A stretch of 5,148 nucleotides of DNA from Methylococcaceae bacterium (GCA_028678445.1 JAJRDJ010000250.1:1-5148), one strand, 5' to 3'; positions 1 through 5,148 are shown, counted from the first letter of the stretch. Notes: generated from the letters alone by a model not told the origin. Program-made: numbers and translations.

Positions 1-244
1 CGCCGCGCCCAGCCCAGAAATCGAGTTGCAGCCCCCAGCGTTGACCCGATCCGATTATCACTTTGAGTTGCTCGGAAAAAGGTCCTGTCACGACGGTGGC
101 CATTTTGATGCCGGCTGTGGCGAGCATCTCCAGGGTGTAGTCAATTAGGGGGCGAGAGGCTACCGGCAGTAGAGCAACAGGAGTCATATCCGTCAGGGGC
201 AGGAGTTCTTTACCGAGGCGGTCAAGCAATATTATGGTATGCAT
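1..244 (-). CDS. Nucleotidyltransferase-like protein, N-terminal part (degenerate signature)
   Basis: Partial gene: 81 codons are visible from the ATG at 244-242 before the window ends. The start overlaps the stop of the sugar transferase gene as TAATG and follows a good GAGGAG ribosome site. The residues match the N-terminus of sugar-phosphate nucleotidyltransferases (NTP_transferase fold, as in mannose-1-phosphate guanylyltransferase and glucose-1-phosphate thymidylyltransferase). Visible matches are a hydrophobic first strand (IILL, 4-7), LPLT (15-18), LLPVASRPLIDYTLEML (25-41), then AGI (44-46). The family signature LAGGxGTRL is replaced by LLDRLGKEL (6-14), so both signature glycines and the arginine are gone. 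The lysine of the usual PKPLLP is also missing (TPVALLP, 21-27). These residues normally bind the nucleotide and pyrophosphate, so this may be a non-catalytic relative. The rest of the protein lies outside the window, so extra domains and the true function cannot be judged. Fold assignment is fairly secure; activity is doubtful. Confidence 0.75.
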   Translation of the reverse strand, partial: MHTIILLDRLGKELLPLTDMTPVALLPVASRPLIDYTLEMLATAGIKMATVVTGPFSEQLKVIIGSGQRWGLQLDFWAGRG

Positions 245-993
245 TAGTAAGCTCCTCGACCCAGAAGAACGGCGGGAACAGTCATTAAAAGGAGTTTAAT
301 ATCTAGCCAGATGGATTGTGATTCAATGTACTCGACATCAAGTTGCACCTGTTGGTCAAAGGGTATATCGGAACGCCCTGAAACTTGCCAGATACAAGTT
401 ATTCCTGGAACCACATCTAGTCGCCGGCGGTCACTTAGAGAATATTGATTCACCTCGAAGGGAAGAGGCGGGCGGGGACCTACCAAAGACATATCGCCAC
501 AAAGGACATTCCAAAGCTGGGGCAATTCATCGATCGAGGCCTTTCGGATGAATTTACCGACTCGCGTGATACGCGGGTCCGATTTCATCTTGAAAATGAC
601 ACCCCCCGACATTTCATTTTCTTTCATCAATGCCTGTTTCCGTTGTTCCGCATCAATGTACATAGAGCGGAATTTCCACATCGGGAAGAGGGTGCCCCAG
701 CGGCCAACTCGGATCTGCTTGAAAAAGATAGGGCCGGGGGAGTCTCGTCTAATGGCCAAGGCGACTCCCGCAAACAAGGGTGCCAGGATTGCCAATAAAA
801 TGGTTGAGCTGACGATATCTATGAGACGTTTAAGTAAATAGGTCCCTCGAACCACGATGACCCAGACCAGATGCTTAGCGTGATAACGCAGCTTGTGACG
901 CCAGGCAAGCCCAGAAATGGTGCTATAGCGACGGATGAGTTGCTGCTGCTCGCTGGTGAGTTGCGGCCCCGTTTCTCCTTGATGTCTTTTCAT
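244..993 (-). CDS. Polyprenyl-phosphate sugar-1-phosphate transferase (initiating sugar transferase)
   Basis: A 249-residue monotopic phosphoglycosyl transferase (Bac_transf family, PF02397; relatives include WbaP C-terminal domain, ExoY and PglC). Members transfer a sugar phosphate from a UDP-sugar to undecaprenyl phosphate at the inner face of the cytoplasmic membrane, the first step in repeat-unit assembly. All hallmarks are present: the re-entrant membrane helix region (about 53-82, beginning LLKRLIDIVSS), SPGPIFFKQIRVGR (85-98), WKFRSM (106-111), the catalytic Asp155-Glu156 in IDELPQLWNV, GDMSLVGPRP (166-175) and PGITCIWQVSGRS (196-208). The length suits the small single-domain subfamily without the WbaP-type N-terminal membrane bundle. 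I chose the ATG at 993 because it overlaps the upstream stop as ATGA and follows GGAG at eight bases. An in-frame upstream start at 1128 would lie deep inside the upstream gene. The sugar is not predictable; hexose or N-acetylhexosamine are both possible. Sampled blocks are clearly richer in AT than the upstream genes. Confidence 0.93.
   Translation of the reverse strand: MKRHQGETGPQLTSEQQQLIRRYSTISGLAWRHKLRYHAKHLVWVIVVRGTYLLKRLIDIVSSTILLAILAPLFAGVALAIRRDSPGPIFFKQIRVGRWGTLFPMWKFRSMYIDAEQRKQALMKENEMSGGVIFKMKSDPRITRVGKFIRKASIDELPQLWNVLCGDMSLVGPRPPLPFEVNQYSLSDRRRLDVVPGITCIWQVSGRSDIPFDQQVQLDVEYIESQSIWLDIKLLLMTVPAVLLGRGAY
252..257 (-). promoter_or_regulatory. Ribosome binding site of the nucleotidyltransferase-like gene
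   Basis: The minus strand reads GAGGAG, then seven bases (CTTACTA), then ATG at 244. It lies inside the last codons of the upstream sugar transferase gene. It is the clearest Shine-Dalgarno sequence in the window, supports the ATG at 244 as a real start, and shows that the reading frame running off the left edge is a gene. Confidence 0.75.
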
Positions 994-2318
994 GCCGAAT
1001 GCTCCGCGAGCTTTTGCCGATATACCCGAAACAGGAACAAGGGATTGCCGATGACGTAGCGCCGCCACATGCGGCCGGGTTCCTGCATCAGACGCCAGGT
1101 CCATTCCAGGCCGATTTCTCGCATCCACACAGGGGCACGCGGTATGCGGCCTGAATAAAAATCAAATAGGCCGCCCACGCCAATCAGGACGCGCGGCTTC
1201 AACTCATGCTGGCGCCCGGCCAGCCATACTTCTTGTTTGGGCGCGCCGAAGGCGACCAGGAGAACATCAGCCCCTGATTGGTTGATGTCGTGGATCACCT
1301 GAGCTTCATCCTCTTGCGAAAAGTAGCCATCCCGGTATCCGGCGATGCGGAGCTCCGGAAACTTGAACCGCATGTTTTCCGCCGCCAGTCGGGCAATATC
1401 CGGCCGTGCGCCCAGCAGGTACAAGGAGATGTTTTCCCGTGCGGCGCGCTCGCAGAGCCGGGGGAACATGTCTGTACCATTGACATTCTCCCTCAGCGAC
1501 AGTCCCAGCATCCGGCAGCCCACGTTGATGCCAATACCATCCGGCCACACGCATGCCGCGTTGGTGAGCACATCGTGGTAGACAGAGTTTTTGTAGGCTA
1601 CATTCAGACAGTCAGGGTTTACGAAAGCGGCCAGGTTCGACGTTGTGCCTCGGCAGCGATGAATGATCCAATCGATCGCCTCGCTCATGGTGGTATTGAT
1701 GATCCGGACGCCCAACAAGGAAAACTGTTCTGGCATCTCCCGCAAACCGCCGCCCGCCAGGAGGCTACTGATGGTTCCGCGTGCGACCAGCCCGGCGTTG
1801 CCCCGGGTGCTTTCGCCATAATAAAACTCGCGGTCCAGCTCGCCTTCGTCGTCATAGGCGATGCCCGTCTTATGCCGAACGGTATGGGGGGAAAACAACC
1901 CTGGACGTATGCAGAAGCGAATGCTGTCCTCGGGTCTGAGTGCCCTGGCCTCCTCGGGCGTCAAGGGTCGCGGCCCGGCAAAAGCCATGTTGCCGGCGAA
2001 GATATTGAAGAGGACGGGTAACCTCCTTCCCAGAGCGTTATCGGCAAAGCTCAGGAGTTTGAACGGGGAGCGCAAGCGGCCAACCCGATCCGATACCATG
2101 ATTACCTGTCCGGTACGCCACCGGGCAAGCACAGCCCGGATGGCCATGAATGGCGCGAGCAAGAACAGTAGGACCAGTGCCAAGATGAGATCGAATAGCC
2201 GGGGCAATAGTTCTGCCAGCAGGATGGCGATTGGTTGCCAGAACCGACGCCAGCGCCAAGATCTGCGAAATCGGGAACTTTTTCCCAGAGGTCCGGGCAA
2301 ATCGCCAGGTTTTCTCAT
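990..2318 (-). CDS. WecG/TagA/CpsF glycosyltransferase with fused degenerate sugar transferase domain
   Basis: A 442-residue two-part protein. Residues about 198-432 form a WecG/TagA/CpsF (GT26) glycosyltransferase, which adds the second sugar, often an N-acetylmannosamine-type residue, to a lipid-linked sugar. Visible motifs are FVNPDCLNV (232-240), WPDGIGI (258-264, with Asp260 at the catalytic base position proposed for TagA), NGTDMF (280-285), LLGA (301-304), FGAPKQEVW (357-365), GVGGLFDFYSG (380-390) and the C-terminal membrane-docking segment with GLEWTWRL (403-410) and EPGRMWRRY (413-421). Residues about 40-190 resemble a polyprenyl-phosphate sugar transferase: a hydrophobic segment (about 42-63), DRVGR (77-81), KLLSF (87-91) and LPVLFNIFAGNMAFAGPRP (100-118). 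The catalytic Asp-Glu pair is replaced by Arg98-Arg99, and about 37 residues between the KFRSM and DELPQ positions are missing, so this half is probably inactive. WecG alone is normally about 240 residues. The ATG at 2318 overlaps the upstream stop as ATGA. An Arg/Trp-rich patch (17-27) precedes the membrane segment. The family call is firm; the sugar is unknown. Confidence 0.92.
   Translation of the reverse strand: MRKPGDLPGPLGKSSRFRRSWRWRRFWQPIAILLAELLPRLFDLILALVLLFLLAPFMAIRAVLARWRTGQVIMVSDRVGRLRSPFKLLSFADNALGRRLPVLFNIFAGNMAFAGPRPLTPEEARALRPEDSIRFCIRPGLFSPHTVRHKTGIAYDDEGELDREFYYGESTRGNAGLVARGTISSLLAGGGLREMPEQFSLLGVRIINTTMSEAIDWIIHRCRGTTSNLAAFVNPDCLNVAYKNSVYHDVLTNAACVWPDGIGINVGCRMLGLSLRENVNGTDMFPRLCERAARENISLYLLGARPDIARLAAENMRFKFPELRIAGYRDGYFSQEDEAQVIHDINQSGADVLLVAFGAPKQEVWLAGRQHELKPRVLIGVGGLFDFYSGRIPRAPVWMREIGLEWTWRLMQEPGRMWRRYVIGNPLFLFRVYRQKLAEHSA
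1002..1005 (-). promoter_or_regulatory. Ribosome binding site deciding the sugar transferase start
   Basis: GGAG on the minus strand stands eight bases before the ATG at 993. It sits within the last codons of the WecG fusion gene and favours the ATGA-overlap start over the longer in-frame start at 1128. Confidence 0.6.
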
Positions 2319-2851
2319 GGTAACCGCCTGTTACCTCGTCGGTTTGCCCGCGAAGGTCGCGCTTTTATGTGGGCCGGCACACCCACTGCAAGCGAGTTGG
2401 CCGGCAGATCGGTTATGACCACGGCGTTAGCCCCGATGACCACATCATCGCCTATCGTGACGGGCCCCAGCACCTTGGCCCCGGTCCCGATATCCACCCT
2501 ATTGCCGATGCGTGGGGCGCCCGCCACACCTGTGCGTTTGAGTCCCAGGGTAACGCCGTTGCGTACGATCACGTCGTCGCCGATGACAGTGTCGCCGCTG
2601 ATAATGATGTCGCCGAAATGCTCGATTAGGAAGCGGCGGCCGACTTGCGTCTCGCACGGGAGGTCAATGCCTGTCAGGATCTGCGACAGCAGCTTCAAGG
2701 CCTTGTAGAGCAGGGAAAGCGGCAACCGCAGCCAGCGCGACTGGATGCTATAGCGCCAACGTCCAAATCGGTAGACGGCCATGACCCAGAGTCCCTGGCG
2801 CGTGGGATCGCGTTCGTAGGTTTGCCAATCTTCGCGCAGATTGTCGAACAT
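2315..2851 (-). CDS. Serine-acetyltransferase-like hexapeptide O-acyltransferase
   Basis: A 178-residue protein of the left-handed beta-helix acyltransferase family, closest in pattern to serine acetyltransferase (CysE). An alpha-helical N-terminal part (about 1-58, starting MFDNLREDW) is followed by hexapeptide repeats (about 63-160) and a basic tail (KARPSRANRRGNRR, 164-177). In E. coli CysE the active site uses Asp143, His158 and His193. Asp63 (GIDLP) and His78 (IEHFG) match the first two, but Ala112 (GAPRIG) replaces the His193 that contacts serine. CysE enzymes are also longer, about 270 residues. Together with the operon setting, this suggests acetylation of a sugar hydroxyl in the growing polysaccharide and not cysteine synthesis; that is inference. 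I chose the ATG at 2851, five bases after a GGTGA ribosome site that contains the upstream stop. In-frame GTG (2860) and TTG (2863) starts would add three or four residues and overlap the upstream gene. The stop overlaps the next start as ATGA. Confidence 0.85.
   Translation of the reverse strand: MFDNLREDWQTYERDPTRQGLWVMAVYRFGRWRYSIQSRWLRLPLSLLYKALKLLSQILTGIDLPCETQVGRRFLIEHFGDIIISGDTVIGDDVIVRNGVTLGLKRTGVAGAPRIGNRVDIGTGAKVLGPVTIGDDVVIGANAVVITDLPANSLAVGVPAHIKARPSRANRRGNRRLP
2319..2335 (-). repeat. Perfect inverted repeat abutting the WecG fusion start codon
   Basis: On the minus strand GGTAAC-AGGCG-GTTACC is followed directly by the ATG at 2318. The 6-base arms are a perfect match and the 5-base loop holds AGGCG, the only Shine-Dalgarno-like sequence near this start. 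It lies inside the end of the acyltransferase gene. A hairpin here could hold back initiation until ribosomes finishing the upstream gene melt it, which fits the ATGA overlap. The repeat is seen directly; the regulatory role is inference, and short inverted repeats also arise by chance. Confidence 0.4.
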
Positions 2852-2856
2852 CTTGG

Positions 2857-2861
2857 TCACC
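2857..2861 (-). promoter_or_regulatory. Ribosome binding site of the acyltransferase gene, containing the upstream stop
   Basis: GGTGA on the minus strand can pair with the UCACC part of the 16S rRNA tail and lies five bases before the ATG at 2851. Its TGA is the stop codon of the upstream glycosyltransferase gene, so termination and re-initiation would occur at the same place. It supports the ATG over the in-frame GTG at 2860, which is part of the same element. Confidence 0.45.
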
Positions 2862-3831
2862 AAGGCTGAGAAGGGGAGCTGGCGCCGCCTTGAGTGTCGG
2901 TCCAGGCGCGATTCCAGAGCTTAACGATGATTTCGGATTCGGCGAATTTGCCAGGTGACCGCCTTTTATTCCGCAGGCAGCGCAACACATGCCAGGCTTG
3001 CTCCAGCGTCTTGACCGCCCAGGCGCTGATCGCGCCATGCCATTTCCGATAGTAGAGCAACTGGCTGCGCATACGCCATAGGGTCAGTTGCGAGCCTTTC
3101 GAGGAGAATTGCATGTCGGCCAGCGTCTTGGAGGACTCACCGCCGACATGCATGATCCTGAGTTCGGGCCAGTACATGATGCAATAACCCGCCGCCTTGA
3201 TGCGCCGGCAAAGATCCACCTCCTCGTAATAGAGGAAGAACCGTGGATCGAAAAAGCCGGTTTGCTCGATCGCTTCCCGACGCAGGATGGCAAAGGCGCC
3301 GGGAACCCAATCCACCTCGCCGGGCTGGTCGGGATCGGCCCAACTGCGGTCGAAGCGGCCGAATAGCCTGGATTTGGGGAAGCGGCCCGCCAATCCGCTC
3401 AGGTTGAAGAATTCGATGGGCAGGGTGGGAAACATTCTGGCCGAAGGTTGATCGTGGCCGTTTTCATCAACCAGCCTGCCGCCCGCCATGCCGACTTGAG
3501 GATGCCGGTCCATGAGCCCTATCGCGTGGGCTAAGGTACCGTCGCTCAATACCGCGTCAGGGTTTAGCAGGAGGAGATAGCGGCCCCTGGCGATTTCCCA
3601 TGCCTGGTTATTAGCTCTGGCGAAACCTAGGTTGACTGGGCTGCGTATTAGTCTAACTGCCGGAAATTCCTTGGACACCAACTCGGCCGAGCCGTCCTTC
3701 GAGTCGTTGTCGACGACTATCGTATCGGTGGTGATCGGGCCTCGCGCCGCCGGTAGACTGGTGAGGCATTGCCGTAGCCGCTCGCAGGTGTTGAACGAGA
3801 CGATCAGGATGGATACTTCGGGCTTATTCAT
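2857..3831 (-). CDS. Family 2 glycosyltransferase, rhamnosyltransferase-like (WbbL/RfbN type)
   Basis: A 324-residue cytosolic GT-A fold enzyme of the COG1216 group, which includes rhamnosyltransferases of O-antigen and exopolysaccharide pathways. These transfer a sugar from a nucleotide donor to a lipid-linked oligosaccharide. The N-terminus starts with the first strand (VSILIVSFN, 6-14). Then come VDNDSKDGS (40-48) for nucleotide binding, NLGFARANN (67-75), and LLLNPDA (87-93), the DxD-like metal site of this group. The acceptor side shows DWVPGAF (174-180) and FFLYYEEVDLCRR (198-210) with the probable catalytic acidic pair Glu203-Glu204, followed by a conserved HVGGES. There is no transmembrane helix. 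The ATG at 3831 is preferred: the protein then begins close to the fold (MNKPEVSI) and overlaps the upstream stop by eight bases. An in-frame start at 3867 would add 12 residues without similarity. A GAGAG stands 11 bases upstream of 3831, a weak ribosome site. The length is normal. Rhamnose is the most likely donor sugar type, but this is not provable here. Confidence 0.9.
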   Translation of the reverse strand: MNKPEVSILIVSFNTCERLRQCLTSLPAARGPITTDTIVVDNDSKDGSAELVSKEFPAVRLIRSPVNLGFARANNQAWEIARGRYLLLLNPDAVLSDGTLAHAIGLMDRHPQVGMAGGRLVDENGHDQPSARMFPTLPIEFFNLSGLAGRFPKSRLFGRFDRSWADPDQPGEVDWVPGAFAILRREAIEQTGFFDPRFFLYYEEVDLCRRIKAAGYCIMYWPELRIMHVGGESSKTLADMQFSSKGSQLTLWRMRSQLLYYRKWHGAISAWAVKTLEQAWHVLRCLRNKRRSPGKFAESEIIVKLWNRAWTDTQGGASSPSQPW

Positions 3832-5014
3832 CGGTATCGGTTCTCTCGGTGCGGACCCAGGCCGCATCCTTGGCGGCTGCGGCGAACAGGCGTTTGCCCA
3901 GCGTGAGCTTCCAGAGGATGTAGAACGGCGCGCCGGCCAGGGCCAGCCAATCCCGCCAACCGGCGCGGCCGATCACGAGGGCGGCGGCGATGTGCATACC
4001 GACGACCGCTAGTCCCAGTAGGCCCATGAAGCGGGTAGGCCCCCAGGGAAGCAGTACCAGCGCGATCAGCAGCAGCACCTGGAAGGCCAGGGGCAACAGC
4101 ATTAGGTCGAACGCCGGCTCGATCAAACGCAACTGGCCCCGGGCAACGCCCGCCAGCAGCGATGGCAGCCGTTCCCGCATCATGCGCAGGCGGCCGCCCT
4201 CCCAGCGCGCCCGCTGCGCCGATGCGACTGAGCCGGTGGACGGAGCGGGCGCCAGGACGGTTGTGCCGTTGCAAAAACGGACCCGCCGGCCCGACTCGAC
4301 GAAACGGATCTGGTAATCGAGGTCTTCCGCGATCGAATCGGCTTCGAAGGGCAGGGCTTGCAGGGCCTTGCGGCTCAGCGCGAAGCCGTTGCCCAGGATG
4401 CCGACCGAGCAGCCCCAAAACTCCCGTCCCCTGAGCCGAAGGATGTTGTAGGCCAGCCAGGCGACATGCATGAGCCGCGTCCGTAGGCTGGCTTCTGGGT
4501 TCGAGGCCAGGTAGCGGCACTGTACGGCGTCGGCGCCAGCGGCAAACAGGGGGGCCATGGCCTGTATCAGGTTCGGTTTCACTCGCGTGTCGGCATCGAC
4601 CACGACAAATACGTCATGATTCTCCCTAAGCAGCTTGTCGAAGGCGAACGATAAAGCTTGGCCCTTGCCACGATGCAGCGTGTCATGTCTAACGATGACC
4701 CGCGCGCCGGCCGCCTGGGCATGTTGCGCGGTGTCGTCGGTGCAATTATCCGCTATCACGACAATGCTTAGCTGGTGCTGCGCGGTTTCGCAACGCAGCA
4801 AGGAGCCCACACAGGCGGCAATGCCGCTACCCTCATCGTGTGCGGGGACAACCACGCAAAAGTGCAGCGGTGGGAAGTCGGCCGGTGATCTGGTATCGCT
4901 GAGCCGCATGGGCATTATCCCGCCCAAGGTCAGGAATGCGAGTTCAATGATGCCGGGCGCGGTTGCAACCATCAGAAGGCTGCCGGCCACCATGAAGAAG
5001 CTCTCTAACAACAT
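3824..5014 (-). CDS. Membrane-bound family 2 glycosyltransferase (COG1215, synthase-like)
   Basis: A 396-residue glycosyltransferase with one N-terminal hydrophobic segment (about 4-33), a cytosolic GT-A domain (about 50-290) and two to three C-terminal membrane segments (about 302-323, 328-348, 355-372). The motifs follow the processive-synthase pattern: ADNCTDDT (88-95), HRGKGQAL (114-121), the metal-binding DAD (140-142), GNGFALSR (208-215), the acidic pair Glu230-Asp231 in AEDLDYQIRF and QRARW (267-271), the QxxRW motif of synthases such as PgaC and BcsA. Many single-sugar transferases of repeat-unit clusters share these motifs, so it may be either a synthase or a non-processive transferase on lipid-linked acceptors. 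The cluster, with its initiating transferase, favours the second. The ATG at 5014 is the first after an in-frame TAG at 5050-5048, but has no clear ribosome site. The ATG at 4993 follows AGAGAG at seven bases and would remove seven residues; it is a real alternative. This is the first gene of the operon inside the window. Confidence 0.9.
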   Translation of the reverse strand: MLLESFFMVAGSLLMVATAPGIIELAFLTLGGIMPMRLSDTRSPADFPPLHFCVVVPAHDEGSGIAACVGSLLRCETAQHQLSIVVIADNCTDDTAQHAQAAGARVIVRHDTLHRGKGQALSFAFDKLLRENHDVFVVVDADTRVKPNLIQAMAPLFAAGADAVQCRYLASNPEASLRTRLMHVAWLAYNILRLRGREFWGCSVGILGNGFALSRKALQALPFEADSIAEDLDYQIRFVESGRRVRFCNGTTVLAPAPSTGSVASAQRARWEGGRLRMMRERLPSLLAGVARGQLRLIEPAFDLMLLPLAFQVLLLIALVLLPWGPTRFMGLLGLAVVGMHIAAALVIGRAGWRDWLALAGAPFYILWKLTLGKRLFAAAAKDAAWVRTERTDTDE

Positions 5015-5070
5015 CGGATATCGTCTAATGAAGTTAACGCAGAGGCGCTAGGGGATTTTCTGAGGTTACA

Positions 5071-5084
5071 AGTCAGCCAGTCAG
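5071..5084 (-). repeat. Short direct repeat in the leader
   Basis: The hexamer AGTCAG on the plus strand occurs twice with two bases between (8-base period). It lies between the promoter candidate and the first gene. Such a spacing could be a regulator contact site, but the repeat is short enough to be chance. Only the repetition is observed. Confidence 0.25.
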
Positions 5085-5110
5085 GGTGCAAATGTTTTAC
5101 TTGCGAAGCA

Positions 5111-5138
5111 GTTATATTTTTCAAATTCCGTGATTCAG
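5111..5138 (-). promoter_or_regulatory. Weak sigma-70-like promoter candidate in the leader
   Basis: On the minus strand CTGAAT (5138-5133), 16 bases, then TATAAC (5116-5111). The -10 box fits well and the -35 box poorly (three of six). Initiation would fall near 5104, giving a leader of about 90 bases before the ATG at 5014. The stretch 5111-5126 is AT-rich against a GC-richer background. The remaining leader (5015-5110) shows no gene and no convincing terminator. The operon may equally start beyond the window. Confidence 0.25.
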
Positions 5139-5148
5139 GCACGTCAAG

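Noticed and set aside
994..1128. Upstream extension of the sugar transferase to an ATG at 1128
   Set aside because: The extra 45 residues overlap the conserved C-terminus of WecG/TagA in another frame and match no family feature. The ATGA overlap at 993 with GGAG is the better start.
1278..2021. Long open frame of 247 codons on the plus strand
   Set aside because: It lies antisense to the WecG fusion gene, whose protein shows many family motifs. The plus-strand translation has no recognisable domain, and such mirror frames are common in GC-rich genes.
1861..2418. Plus-strand open frame of 185 codons spanning the acyltransferase and WecG junction
   Set aside because: It is antisense to two well-supported coupled genes, without domain similarity or a convincing ribosome site.
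2315..2851. Assignment as cysE in cysteine biosynthesis
   Set aside because: The second active-site histidine is replaced by alanine, the protein is short, and all neighbours are polysaccharide genes.
3832..3867. Upstream extension of the second glycosyltransferase to 3867
   Set aside because: The 12 added residues lie before the normal family N-terminus and overlap the upstream gene; the ATG at 3831 fits the fold start.
3828..4520. Open frame of 230 codons on the minus strand in another frame
   Set aside because: It lies inside the membrane glycosyltransferase gene, and its translation is a low-complexity Arg/Gly/Pro/Ala-rich product typical of a shifted frame in high-GC DNA.
5142..5147. 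TTGACG on the minus strand as a -35 box
   Set aside because: It matches the consensus well, but no acceptable -10 hexamer lies 16-18 bases downstream; TATAAC is 25 bases away.
1..5148. CRISPR array, tRNA or rRNA gene, insertion sequence
   Set aside because: No spaced repeats, no transposase-like protein, no terminal inverted repeats and no RNA gene signature were seen; nearly all bases are taken up by the coding chain.

Overview
The window is a piece of a minus-strand polysaccharide biosynthesis operon, read from right to left. It codes for five complete genes and the start of a sixth. The protein families, the short overlapping junctions and the moderately high but uneven GC content suggest a proteobacterium, probably beta or gamma. 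I cannot place it more exactly from sequence alone. Nothing points to a phage, plasmid, insertion sequence or CRISPR array.

Layout in the direction of transcription: a 134-base non-coding leader (5148-5015) holds an AT-rich patch with a weak promoter candidate and a small direct repeat. Next come a membrane-embedded family 2 glycosyltransferase (5014-3824) and a soluble rhamnosyltransferase-like family 2 glycosyltransferase (3831-2857). They are followed by a serine-acetyltransferase-like hexapeptide O-acyltransferase (2851-2315) and a two-part protein joining a degraded polyprenyl-phosphate sugar transferase domain to a WecG/TagA/CpsF glycosyltransferase (2318-990). The last two are an intact polyprenyl-phosphate sugar-1-phosphate transferase (993-244) and the first 81 codons of a nucleotidyltransferase-like protein (244-1, cut by the window edge). 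Four of the five junctions overlap (8 bases, ATGA, ATGA, TAATG) and the fifth has a 5-base gap, so the genes are almost certainly co-transcribed and translationally coupled.

Proposed joint role: the intact sugar transferase would load the first sugar-phosphate onto undecaprenyl phosphate. The WecG/TagA domain would add the second sugar, the two family 2 enzymes would extend the unit, and the acyltransferase would decorate it. The nucleotidyltransferase-like protein would nominally supply or sense a nucleotide sugar. No flippase, polymerase, chain-length regulator or export gene is inside the window, so exopolysaccharide, capsule and O-antigen cannot be told apart.

The most unusual feature is that intact enzymes sit next to apparent pseudo-enzymes of related families. 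The sugar transferase domain fused to WecG has lost its catalytic Asp-Glu pair and about 37 residues. The nucleotidyltransferase-like N-terminus has lost the glycine-rich signature and its key basic residues. The acyltransferase lacks one of the two histidines of true serine acetyltransferases. A perfect small hairpin directly abuts the start codon of the WecG fusion gene. This is a variant of a known type of locus, not a wholly new system, but the pseudo-enzyme pairing deserves a second look.
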